From Celoporthe dispersa (Eukaryota > Ascomycota > Sordariomycetes > Diaporthales > Cryphonectriaceae), in contig WAID01000004.1 of assembly GCA_016584495.1 (NCBI GenBank), forward strand, positions 1,426,001-1,490,000: 64,000 nucleotides of DNA, read 5' to 3'. A program made the position numbers and the translations under genes. The notes under the pieces are model-generated. The model ran no database searches and was not told the origin of the DNA. It was given only the letters and a program-made list of their open reading frames with translations. Shown here piece by piece: positions 1-10,845 of the stretch (positions are counted from its first letter, which is position 1; every line of letters begins with the position of its first letter).

Positions 1-1254
1 CATAGTTCGCCCATAGTTGGTGGAAGGCCCCGACCGCCTTCTTAGGTTGTATCGCCGCGATGGCATCGGTGTATGTCTGAACGACCTGCACCTTGTTGTC
101 ACCCCATAATGCCACGCGTTTCTCCCACTCGTTCACATTGTGCGGGTTCTGACGCAGCAGTACATCATTCAAGAGGAACGGGCGACGGTCCATCAGATGC
201 TCGAACCTCATCATCCGGATGTCCAGGTCGAAGTCCGCATTTTCGTCGACAATCCCCTGCTCGCCGCGAGTCTGTGCCACCTCCATCAGTGCGCCGATGA
301 CAGACTCTTCAAACTCGGCGTATGAGTCGAATACAAGGGTGAAGTCGCGAACGGTCATAACGGTCGTGATGCCCTCCTCGAATGTGTCTCTCGCTCGCTC
401 GAAGCTCCCTCTCCTCATCCAGTACGACGCGAGCCCAACCCAAAGTTTGCCCCTCTGGTCCGCAAACTTCTCAATCCCGCTCCGTATGATCCGCTCGACA
501 TCGATTCCCGTCTCGTGGCCCGTCTCAACTACGGCCGCGTGCTCGACGATGAGGTCCACCATCTCGCTCCACAGCTCGTAGTGCCCTCTACCATTCTTGC
601 TCTGGAACCGCGGATTGTTGAGTACAGATATGTACTTGTGGATAGCCTCGTTATAGAGGCCCTCTTGGACGAGCAGCTCGATGAAGTCCTCGGCGTCTTC
701 AGGGTGGACCTGCATGTAACGCCTCCAGATCCTGACCGCCGTCAAGCCGCCGGCTGAGTTCGCGAATGGTCGGTAGAGGGCCCATATCCTGTTGTGCTGG
801 GTTATAGGGAGCGCTCTCAGTGCGCGATCGAAGATGTGTCGCGTCAGCGTGACGAGGGGCTGAAGCATCAAGAACTTGAGGTACATCTCCCATATCCTCG
901 GCATCTTGTTGAGCAGGATCAGCGCCCGCTCGAAGAGCGCGTTGACCTGCGATACTCAGAGGCGAACACGGCAGCATTGAGCTTCGAGACATGCTTGGTC
1001 CGGAAGGTGAGGTAGGGCTTCCACAGCTTGTAGGACCGCGGCAGCTGGATGCAGGCGCGCTCGAGGACGTAGGCCTGCTCCTGGACGGTGCCGTGCTGGA
1101 GCTTGAACTCAATGTATGCCAACCATGGCTTCGTGCTTCCGGGGCTGCGCTGTATGTCCTGCTCGTAGACAAAGTCGTCATCGGACACGAGAGATAGGTC
1201 CGGCTTGCGCGCGACGCCGTTGTTTAGCAGCGCGGCCGACGGCATGGCGGGCAT
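1..1254 (-). CDS. SYF1: Pre-mRNA-splicing factor SYF1 (XAB2 family), 3'-truncated by window edge, one frame break
   Basis: Syf1 is a HAT/TPR-repeat scaffold of the Prp19-associated (NineTeen) complex in the spliceosome. Reading starts at the ATG at 1254 and gives an N terminus with VYEQDI, RSPGSTKPWLAYIEFKLQHG and the first HAT helices (LERACIQLPRSYKLWKPYL). Family-typical sequence continues without a stop to base 1 (KMPRIWEMYLKF, HEDAEDFIELL-like segments, MDRRPFLLNDVLLRQNPHNV), about 417 residues of a roughly 830-residue family. At 946-948 the frame changes: one base appears to be missing after ASEYR, and the protein resumes as VNALFERALILLNKMPRIW. The segments either side are contiguous in homologues and no splice sites lie between them, so an intron is unlikely. 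Because SYF1 is essential in yeast, a sequence error is more likely than a pseudogene. It is divergent from VMA8. Confidence 0.93.
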
Positions 1255-1870
1255 TGTGCTCGAGGCTGCGGCGGGAAAACAGCCGCACGGCGTGCGCAGA
1301 AGTCAGCTTTGAGGCTGAGGTCCTGGCCTAGGACATTGCTATTCGGGAGGTCGAGGTGAGGATGGGATGGGGTCTGGTGGGCGCTGGTGGACAAAGATCC
1401 GGAGCGATGTTGCAAGTTCAAGGCTGGCCAATTTTTCGAGAGAGCGCGTTGGCGCTGGCCTGGTTCAACAACGGTAGCTGCCGAAAAGGTCGCCCCACCA
1501 AGCTGCTGAGCATAAGTTCTGGCGCTATGGTTTGGGCTGTATTATGGCGGTAAAAGTCCTGATAGTGTATGGGACAGGCCCCCCTAGCGCTCACTATGCC
1601 TACGAAGGACCCGGTACTATGGGTTCCCCACCTCTGGAGCTGTCGACTGCTGTACATGCCTGCCGGTCTTACTGACGACACCAAGCTCTAGAAATAGACC
1701 CTCCTTGCCCAGCTTCCAACGACACCAGATAACGACGACTTGCCACACACTCTCGACGCATGCGCGGCGGGCTACATCTCATTCGATACCACCATCTATC
1801 CATCGGAAACCAGGCTCTCTACGAAATCTTTTTTGGAACCCGCGCAGCCTCCTACTGACGAACCGTCACG
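1255..1870. other. Divergent SYF1/VMA8 intergenic region
   Basis: This 616-bp gap separates the SYF1 and VMA8 start codons, so it must hold both promoters and 5' leaders. Short overlapping ORFs on both strands have no recognisable protein content. I see no RNA gene or repeat in it. Confidence 0.6.
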
Positions 1871-3012
1871 ATGTCAGGAGCAGGAGTAAGACCCACTGTG
1901 ATCCGTCAGACAAGACATACCGTCACTGAATGCTCATACGCCTCGATAGGACAGAGAGGCGGTCTTCCCGACTCGGCAGAGCCTGGGAATAATGAAGGCC
2001 AAGCTCAAAGGAGCCGAACAGGGCCACAGTCTGCTGAAGCGGAAGAGTGAAGCTCTCACCAAGTGCGCACCCACCACTTGATTCTCCAACTCCACGACAT
2101 CTGCTAATGTGCTGCTGGGTGACAGGCGTTTCCGGGGTACCGAGATTCGAGATATTCCCATGAACCTTCTGATCAGTCGTCTGACGTACCGCGCACAGAA
2201 ATTACACGTCGGATCGACGAGGCTAAGCGCAAGATGGGCCGGGTCATGCAGATTGCCTCCTTCTCCCTCGCCGAGGTCACATATGCCGTGGGCGGTGACA
2301 TTGGGTATCAGGTGCAAGAGTCGGTCAAGCAGGCACGCTTCCGCGTCCGCTCGAAGCAGGAGAACGTCTCCGGTGTGCTGCTGCCCGCGTTCGAGAGCTA
2401 CACGGAGGAGGGCATCAACGACTTCGCCATGACGGGTCTTGGAAAGGGTGGCCAGCAGGTGCAGAGATGCCGCGAGACCTACGCTAGGGCAGTCGAGGCG
2501 CTGGTGGAGCTTGCGAGCCTGCAGACTGCTTTCGTGATCCTGGACGAGGTCATCAAGGTTGTCAACCGAAGAGGTGAGCCCCCCTTCCTATGGGTCTAGA
2601 TATCGAGGGCCAATTGCTGACCTGATTGCAGTGAATGCTATGTACTTGGACCCCCCCCCCCCAAACAGGAATATTCCCTTTATATATGGAGATACTAATC
2701 TGACACAGTGAACACGTCATCATTCCTCGAACTGAGAATACAATCAAATGTGGGTTTCATCCAAGACATTTCAATCAACCGTGACTGACGTGTAGCAAAG
2801 ATATCAACTCGGAACTTGACGAGGTGGACAGAGAGGAGTTCTACCGCTTGAAGAAGGTTGCCAACAAGAAGCAGCGAGACAACGCTGCAGCGGACGCCGA
2901 GATGAAAGCCAGGAAGGAGGCGCAGGGCAAGAAGGAGAACGATGGGGGTCAGGAGGATTCCGGCCCGGCAGACATTCTCGGGGCCGGAGAGGAGGAGGAT
3001 GTCATCTTCTAA
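1871..3012 (+). CDS. VMA8: V-type proton ATPase subunit D, seven exons with two microexons
   Basis: Subunit D is the central-stalk shaft of the V1 sector, coupling ATP hydrolysis to proton pumping at the vacuole and Golgi. Exons: 1871-1885, 1950-2062, 2126-2136, 2199-2573, 2632-2641, 2709-2749, 2801-3012. Together they give 258 residues with no frame break, the usual family length. Diagnostic blocks are REAVFPTR near the N terminus, LLKRKSEALTKRFREI, GRVMQIASFSLAEVTYAVGG, ENVSGVLLPAFESY, GLGKGGQQVQRCRETYARAV and the C-terminal EEDVIF. The long helical N- and C-terminal arms are intact. Exon 1 is only 15 nt, and two internal exons are 11 nt and 10 nt. All three are required to keep the conserved residues (KRFRE and VNAIEHV) in frame. 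The fifth intron contains a run of about 12 C. A (GT)10 microsatellite follows the stop. Confidence 0.95.
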
Positions 3013-3028
3013 GCCAGCCGCGTGCCTG

Positions 3029-3048
3029 GTGTGTGTGTGTGTGTGTGT
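3029..3048. repeat. (GT)10 microsatellite in VMA8 3' flank
   Basis: Ten uninterrupted GT units start 17 bp after the VMA8 stop codon, probably inside its 3' UTR. Confidence 0.9.
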
Positions 3049-3234
3049 ATACATTAACATACTCACCTACGCGCACGAACAAAAAGGCGACCGACGGGAT
3101 CATGTATGGATGGAGTTGGTATCATATTATCTGCCTTACGCCGAGCGCCTGCCAGTCTGCCTGTATTGTAATTATAGCATCCATCTTGAGCCAATTTTGA
3201 ACTTGATTTGACTCCAATAGAGATATGCCTGCCC

Positions 3235-4153
3235 TCACTGCCTCTGGTATGTGACCTTGATGTTCTTGCCGCCGTTGAGCTGCATGCCCGCGGTGCTCTC
3301 CTTGGCGCTGATAGCACCCGCCTCGTTTTCGTACTCCACGAAGGCAATACCACGCCGTCCAGGCACCAGACGGACCTCCCGGAAGCCCTCAAAGTGCCCG
3401 AATATGCCGGTGAGAGCCTCGACATCGCAGTCGTCGGGCAGATTCTGGACAAAGAGAATCTTGTTCGGGGGGAGGTACTCATCGGGCACAACGGCGGCAG
3501 CGGCGGGGCCAGTGGCCTTGAGTCCGGCGCCTCGGCTGGTCTTTGGCGGGCGGCCGCCTTGATCTGTCGCGGGCCGCTTGAGGCGTTGCTGTTCCGCCTC
3601 GAGAGCCTTCTTCCGCTCTGTAAAAGGGGTGGGGCAAACTCCATGTTAGCAAAGCTGGCTGCTGCACGATCTCCGCGGGGTATATCGGTCCGGCAACATG
3701 TCGATGTGTGAGAGAGTGATAGGATCCTTACCTTTCTCCGCCGTCCTCTTCCTCTTGTGCAGCTCCAGCGCCTCCTCGCTCTCGAAAGCCTGCACCGTGG
3801 CATCGCTCCTCGTCCTCGCCAGCGCGACCTGCATGGGCTTGTCGAATAGGTCGAACCCGTCCGTCTCCTCGATGGCCTGGCGCGCGGAGTCGGGGTTGTC
3901 GTAGACGATAAAAGCCTGACCCTTGGCCTTGAGGTTCGTCTTGGCCACGATGTCGATGACGTTGCCGAACTCGGAGAAGACGACACGGAGAGCCTCCTTG
4001 AGCGGGTCGGGCTTGACGCGCTCCTCGAGGTTCCGCACGTACACGCTGTGATAGGGTGAGAGAGACAAAGGTTAGCCTACGACCATCTTCTACCTACGCA
4101 GTGTCGGGGTGCAATGACACATACGTGGTGACTGGTGTTCCTTGGGTTGCCAT
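3235..4153 (-). CDS. MSL1: U2 snRNP B''/U1A-type two-RRM protein (MSL1 family)
   Basis: This RNA-binding protein of the U2 (and/or U1) snRNP recognises snRNA loop sequences together with U2A'. Exons on the minus strand: 4153-4125, 4045-3732, 3617-3235, giving 241 residues with every junction in frame. The first exon encodes MATQGTPVTT and joins VYVRNLEERVKPDPLKEAL. RRM1 has RNP2 VYVRNL and RNP1 KGQAFIVY. A Lys/Arg/Glu-rich linker follows. RRM2 has RNP2 LFVQNL and RNP1 RGIAFVEY and ends NIKVTYQRQ. Fungi normally have one such gene where animals have U1A and U2B'', so which snRNP it serves cannot be settled from sequence. The internal ATG just upstream of VYVRN lies in intron 1 and is not the start. 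Its stop faces the VMA8 stop 222 bp away. Confidence 0.9.
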
Positions 4154-4611
4154 CTTGCTTTGTGATTCCCAGTTTCGGAGGCTCGGGAGAGATCAAGACA
4201 AGTGGACGTGGTGTTTTAGACAGAACTGGAAGTTGTTGCGTCGCAGAGGGAGAATAAACTAGCTTCCTGGAAAGCGGCCGAGCTTTGGCCTCCAGCTCTG
4301 GAGGTACAGTCTGTGTAACAATTCGCACTGTACCCCGCACCGTATCAGTTTACTTTATTTTGCCAAAATCGAAGAAACCCACACGTCTGAGTCTCTGTAT
4401 CAAGAAATACCAATGTGCATCTCGCTATCCACGGCAGCTGAGTGTTTCGTAGTCATTAGTTGGAAGAAGGCTGTCGGATTCAGGAACGAGGCATTGAGGT
4501 TAAGTGCGGTCTTCTATTTCGTCTCATGCAGAAGGTCTATTCTCCCATGCCATTTATGAAATAATAATTATGCACAGTCCACCCAGTACATTCAGGTCGT
4601 CATTGCTATCC
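4154..4611. other. Intergenic: MSL1 promoter and GEA 3' flank
   Basis: This 458-bp gap lies between two minus-strand genes. It must hold the MSL1 promoter and leader and the 3' end of the Arf-GEF transcript. No coding potential, RNA gene or repeat was recognised. Confidence 0.5.
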
Positions 4612-7600
4612 TCATGCTGTCTTCTCCTCGGTCTTTTCTCCTTCTTCTGCGGGAGGAGGAGCTTCTGCTGGCCCCGCCGCCGCCTCCTCGTTGGCCTGCT
4701 GGTCCTCTTCCACATCCAGCGCAAGGTCTTTCCTCAGATCCGGCAGGAACCGGTCTATACGTTTCCAAGACTCGGACCATAACTTCTCCTTTGATGGATC
4801 TTTGCTCGGTGGCACTAGATATCCATTACTCGACATGAACAAGAGCACATTCTTCAAATTCTCCGGAACAGCTTCCTCCTGTAGTAAACAGCGTCAGCAG
4901 ATGCACACATTGCAGACCTAAGGGTCATAGGAGTCACTCACAAGGCTGTCTCCTTGTCCACTGTTCATGAGACGGTCCATGATGTCAATGATCTTGAGCC
5001 AGAGGTCCAACATGCCATCCCATTCAGACAGGAGCACCAAGTATTGGAGGAAAACTTTGCAAAGAAGAGAGGCCGCCTGGACCCTCGTCTCGCTCATGCC
5101 GTCCCGGTCAGTGGAGAAGACCTCGGGCTTCAGCAGCTTCAGAATCAACGGGAAAAGGACCTCTCCAAAGATCGCGGTCCATTCGCGATGGTCACTCGAC
5201 GTTAACTCGGGCGAGAATAGCGCACGCTGCAGAGAATTGAACGCCAGCTGGCGTACCTCTCGGCGCGGATTTGTGCACTGCGTTGTGAGTGCCTCGAAGA
5301 TGGGCAGCCAATACGCAGACCACGCTGATGACAGTCAGACATTGCATTTTCATAAAAATTTTGCCAGCTCTGCTTACCCTCATTTGTCTCCAGGTGAGAC
5401 TGCTCAATGAGTTGTGGGATGCGAGAGGTCATGCTGTAGATGATGTTGACAGCCTTGGTGCCCCGTTGGACAACCGGGCTTTCACTATTCTGGTCAGCGT
5501 GTGCTATTTCCCCCATCCTTCTTTTTCTATAAGGGACGAAAACGTACGTAGCAGCTTCCACCTTCGCGGAATTGGGGCGGCTAGCTGGTTTCCGAGGCTG
5601 CCTGCGATCAGGCTTGGGCTCCTTGGTCACGGTCGCGCTCGCGGCAGAAGCAAACTCGTTTAGCAGAGTGATGGCCGCCTCGTAGTTGTCCGCCATGATG
5701 GCCGTGGAGGGCGGCATCACACCGGTCTCAAGAATATCGAAAACGACAGGCGCGACTTGCGGAACTGTTGAAAGGGTGCGCAGGATGGCCCAGAAGTCCG
5801 GCGAGGTCATCATCTCGTTTCGTAACGGGCCGGGCTCATCCACACAAAGCTTGATACCTTGGAGGATGAGCTTCGAGGTCTTCCTGAGGAGCTCCGGAGG
5901 GAAGCTGGAGACGGTGTGGAGCAGGATGGGCACGCGGATGAAATCGTACTCCTGGATTTCGAGTTGAGCCTCTGCTTCCCTTTGCTTGTACTTCGTGGAA
6001 CTTACATAGCTAGCCTGAAGTAGTCTGAAGAGGTAAAAGGTCGTCCTTGCTACGATGATAGGGTGGTGGTGGCTGAGATCGCGTAATATGGCCTGAAGTG
6101 CATCGACCACTCGCTTGCCGAGCAGCTGCACGGTATGGCCGTCTCGCAGGGCTTGGACTGTGCTAAGTTCCAAGATGTAGACCAGCCCCGGATCGTAGGC
6201 CACGGCATTACTTGGTTTCTGGGCAAGAGCAGGAGATGACGGGGGCACGTTGTCGGCCTTGACGGTGATGACGGCTTCTGACCCGCTGTCCTCTGGTATC
6301 TGGTCTAGCAGAGCATCGACCAGAGCCTCAAGACTCTCGTCCGGTAGGTTACTAATAGTGTTAGAACCCTCGAAAAGAGCACAAGAAGATCACAGACTCA
6401 CGAGATATTCGCAAAGATGTCATCCATCTGGCACTGATTTATGCAGTCCACTGTACTGAGCGTGCTATCAAGCTCCTCTTGAGAGGGCTCGGAGGATCAT
6501 CAGCCGCGTAGCTGCTGATGAAATTCGAGAAAAGCCGAGAACAGCCCGGTGTCGTTCTGCTTGTTGGCACGATTTATGACTTGCTGCGGGGTTCGTAAAG
6601 GTATGCTAGACAGTGCCAATTTACTCCGGTCACTTGAGAAGGCAATGAGCGAGTTCACAAACAAGTTCAGCCATATGCGAATGATCTGAAGACTGTGTCA
6701 GAAACGAGCCAATGCCAAGTGCGTTGAAACGAGAACTTACGTCTTTCCAACCCTTCCGGATAATGTGCTCCTTAGACGTCACGACCCGGAACAGGACGAG
6801 GATTGCAAGCTGCGCTCTGAAGTTGCGCCCCAGCTTGACCGCAAGCTCGCTCACCATCACACTCCTCTCATCAACCTGAACCTCGGTGTTCAGGCTTGTG
6901 TTGGAGACCATCTCGGTGGAGAGGGTCGTCATAACGCTCAGGGTGTAGATAATTTGATCCAAGGCTTCCGTGATGTTGTATTTTGCAGCAATACGAGCGC
7001 ACTCGTCGAAGCCCGAAACGATTCGCATGAAGACTGTGTCATCCGTCGCAGACATGAAAACATAGGACAAGGTTGAGACAATAGGCCTCCATGTTGCAGC
7101 AAACATGTCTGCGTCATATATGTTTGTGTCACATATTATGAGAGGACCTGCAGCCTCTGTTTTGGACAGCAGCTCCTTCCATGCGTAGTCTAGAGCGTGT
7201 TTGTTATCGTGCTCCTCAGGCAAGATGATCTCGTTCGTCTTGATGGCATCGTAGACGGCCTGGAGATATTCGGGCGCGAAGTCTTTCCCATCATTCACTC
7301 CGCGCAAATTCCTCGCAAAATCCTCCACTTTCATGCGAGCTTGAGATTTGAGATTGGGGTTGTGTTGGTCGGTGTTGAGCATGATTGTCGCGTAAGTGAG
7401 GACGTAGGCGGCGTCAGGATTCGCAATCTCGCCAGGTATATCACTGGCCAAGAATTTCTTGGAGAACGATGTCACAATTCTCTCAATGAGCGGAGACTCG
7501 CCCGGAAGACGGAAAGTCTCGAGAAGGGATCTTAATGCTTCATCGACCCGCTTGCCAGTGAAGTCGAAGGAGTCCAGGAAAGCGTCCAGAATCGCCTCGT

Positions 7601-9780
7601 TGCCTCTCTTAGATATAAATTCTCCCAGAACCTTCTTCGAGGCGAGAGAAGTGCTCTTGAGGAACGTAGCGACGCATTCTGGGTCTGCTGCGGACTCAAT
7701 GATGCCCTTATCTTGCAGGAAGGTGAGACCGCCTCGCGGGCTTTCATTGAACTTGTTCATGCCTTTGATGATCAACTTTTTCTTCCGCCGCTGTTCCCGG
7801 AGAACTGCTGGCTCCGGATAATCCTCAGCCTGCGGAGGCTGGTCCAGTCTCTCCGCGATGGATTGGATATATCTCAGCAATGCATCGAGACATAAGGGGG
7901 GCACACTCGTGGTGCTCCAAGTAGCCGAATCGGGCAGGGCATTTCTCGAGAGCATGCCAACCATATCTTCGCACAAATCAGCGAGGTTTGCGTCGCAGTC
8001 ATAGTTGACAAATAGCTCGACCAGAAACGTAGGCATCCTAGCCAAGACACAAATGTTCTCAACCATTGCCTGTCTTGCATCCGGCTTCCTCGCGCCGCCC
8101 TCTAACCCTAAGCTCTGCCGTTCCCTGACTGGCACCGGAGTCGCACGGCCACTGCCCATCTGCGAGGGAGGTGGCTTGACGAGCTTCGGGGTCTGAGGGA
8201 TGTCGGCATAAAGAGACGGGTCAATTCCAGGCTCTCGGGGGATCTCCAGGGATACATGAAGGCAGGCGACCAAGTAGGACAAGAACTTCTCCTGCTGCAG
8301 CTTCAGGACGCCCCTGCAAGTTGACAAGAGAGTCCCCGCCACCAGCAATGACTCTTGCAAAATGGCTGTGTGGTCAGATCGTATCAGTTGGAAGAGATAG
8401 AAGCATAACCGATCTTCGGCGATCGTTGCCAGAGCCGGGTGTCTTGCGATCGATGGTCCAGCAACCTCGAGCGCGACATGTATTATCCGCAGCGCCATGA
8501 CTCTCATAGTATCCGGATGTTTGCGGTCATGTGGGTCGAGAAAGTTGACAAGCACCCTGAACAGTTCTCGGACAGATGGCAGCGAATACGGCCTAAGGTC
8601 GAGGGACTCAGCCGTTGCGGTTTCAGACGCAATGGTTGCTTGGTCTACCTCTGCTGTTCCAGACGAATCCGTACTTGCCGACTCAGAGGTCCGTGGCGCG
8701 TCAGAGGTCGTTTCCACCGCCGACACCGAGATCTCGGTGCCATTCGCTGATGGGTCCATGTTGACAGTGTCCATATCCCCGTTGGTCTTCTTGTCAAGCG
8801 CATCGCTTTCTTCTCCGGCTTCTTCCTCGAGATGCTTCAAGTCCTCGAAGATGATCTGGCACATCCGAACCATCGAGGCCTCCGCCGTCTGTCTGAGAAC
8901 TTCAGAGAACCTGGGCCGCGAACATATCGTCAGGCCACGTCCCATCATGTCACAGACACTCTCGTCGCTCAGTATGTCCCCGCCCGGTCCCGAGAGCATG
9001 TCCTCCATCAGGTGTAGAATCATCAAGAGGACCACCTCCTCTTGCGCGGAATCGCTTATATCGAATTGACAGTGTGTGATGGCGGCGGACAGGGACTGCA
9101 TCGCGACGGCAAAACGGGGGACTCGGGAGAGATGAAACCGTAGGCGAGGAATTTCCGTATGGCCCTCAGGGCCAGGACCGTGACCGGGGCGGCGGTGCCT
9201 TTTGCCTGTACGATCTGGAGAAAGGGGTAGAGCATCGTCAAAGCATCGAATTTGTGTACATCTGTGACGTTGTCAGCCTGGGGCCACTGGCGCATGTACA
9301 CACTCCTCTCTCAGGACCGTGAGCGCACCTTTGACACCCGTCAGCTCATGTCTCAGCCTTCCAAAGCCCGAGATCAAAGGGTTGTCCTGCATGCTCTTTC
9401 CCTTCTTTCCCCTCAGGCCCCAGCGCACCAGGTCAGCCGTGCCGTCGCCCGTGATATTGGCTGCCGCGCTCTTGCTCCTCCCCCTTGCCGAGGGACACGG
9501 AATTCGAGGGTCCCAGCTGCACTGGACTGGGCCCGCCGCCGAGGATGGCTGCAACGGACGAGTGAGGGGATCGCGCATGTTTTTGACAAGCTGAGGTGAT
9601 TGCTATGCACTCCGCTATCACGAGAGAGACCGGGTCTACCGCTACAGCAACTGGGCGGCTCCGGTACTGCATTCGAGGGGAATGGTGTTGCGCCCGACGA
9701 GATAGCGGCGTCGTGGGCCGCGAGGGCAGCGGAGATACCGGGGGCTCCATTATCTGGGGGAGAAGCGCATCTTGGCTCAT
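4612..9780 (-). CDS. GEA2: Sec7-domain Arf guanine-nucleotide exchange factor of the GEA/GBF1 class, four frame breaks
   Basis: Gea/GBF1 proteins load Arf1 with GTP at cis-Golgi and ERGIC-like membranes to start COPI coat assembly. The model is about 1600 residues. The N terminus has SRPVAVAVDPVSLVIAECI, then GLRGKKGKSMQDNPLISGF (DCB/HUS region). The Sec7 domain spans about residues 660-850, with TFLQDKGII, the catalytic glutamate loop FRLPGESPLIERI and ATIMLNTDQHNPNL. HDS repeats follow, with HIIRKGWKDIIRIW and a C terminus rich in Glu/Ala/Pro. Introns lie at 9262-9328, about 6694-6741, 6352-6401, about 5480-5545, about 5328-5392 and about 4880-4941. Frame breaks, all in short runs: +1 in C5 at 9480-9484, -1 in G5 at 9116-9120, +1 in A4 at 6530-6533 and -1 near 6490. 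The start at 9780 (MSQDALL) is tentative; 9750 and 9909 are alternatives. The symbol is by family; GEA1 and GEA2 cannot be told apart. Confidence 0.92.
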
Positions 9781-10845
9781 TCTGCAAGAATGATGCAGAA
9801 AAAGGGTGAAATATGAGATGTGAAGAAGGTTCGCGGTTGAGACTGGCCTTCGCCAGGACTCGGTGAATTCCAGAGCTTGTCCCGATGCGCTGGCTGCAGG
9901 AGTTCCCATGTACAGTATCGATTTCCTGTTATTGTATAATGGAGAAAAATTTGAACATAAAATTACCAGGGCTCCATGAGTGCAAAGGAAAATATGGAAG
10001 GATTGAGAACAGATGTGCCGTTGTAGGTACTTAGCTGTGTCCCCGAGTTTCGTAGTTCTGGGGTTATCGCTGGGTCACTTATCGAACCGAACACCTGGAG
10101 CTTTGATTTCCACCTAGAAAATGACGTCCAATCGGCAGGCAAACGCCCCAGCGCGCCGCCGGCAGGCCATGTTAGTCAGATCTACAAACAATAATTTTGA
10201 ACCTGGCAACGGTACTCGGGGGAGATGGAGAAAAACAAAATCGAGGTTTCCGAGAGAGGAGAAAGGGGGAAAAAAGAAAGAAAAAAAGAGAGAAAAACAG
10301 GGACAGTGAGCAGAACGGAATGGCATGTTTTCCGCAGCGGTTTCGACGAACTTCGTATGTTTATACGTAAATATTGAGGCAAACAAACAATTTGGAAACT
10401 CGGTGTGATCGTCTGGTCCCAACGTCTCAAGAAATCCAAAGCACAGTGAGACAAGAGGTGTTGCGAAACATTCAACAATGTCTTCACTCATTTGCGAGGC
10501 AGTCTGTCTGACGGTCATGACGGGTTGTATTTCTGAAAAAGCCCCCCTCTCCGCCTCCGAGGTGAGCCATACTGTGTTTATTGGTCATGTTCATAATCCT
10601 GCACAGCATATAAAGATGATACTTGTTCGTCCGTTTTGTCTTCCAAAACAATCAGTCTCCTTGAACGCCATTGATGGTGTGCGTGTGCCAGAGATTTATC
10701 CCTTGCCCGCGTCCTTCGCTCCTCGACCAGAATATATGCTGTTCAGAAAAAATGTGACTCGTAAGTAATGATCTAAGAGGGATGAGTGTTCGCATCCGAG
10801 CCCACTGCCGGCGGACTAGCAGACCTGGCAATGTATCCTGAATGT
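9781..10845. other. Intergenic region upstream of GEA
   Basis: This 1.07-kb stretch lies between the GEA start and the MNN9 stop. It holds the GEA promoter and leader and the MNN9 3' flank. A purine-rich block (about 10200-10310, many A and G runs) produces long artefactual reading frames. No conserved protein segment or RNA gene was recognised. Confidence 0.45.

Noticed and set aside
3063..3986. 307-codon minus-strand ORF over MSL1
   Set aside because: It is the wrong frame across MSL1 introns and exons; the real two-RRM protein is in spliced frames.
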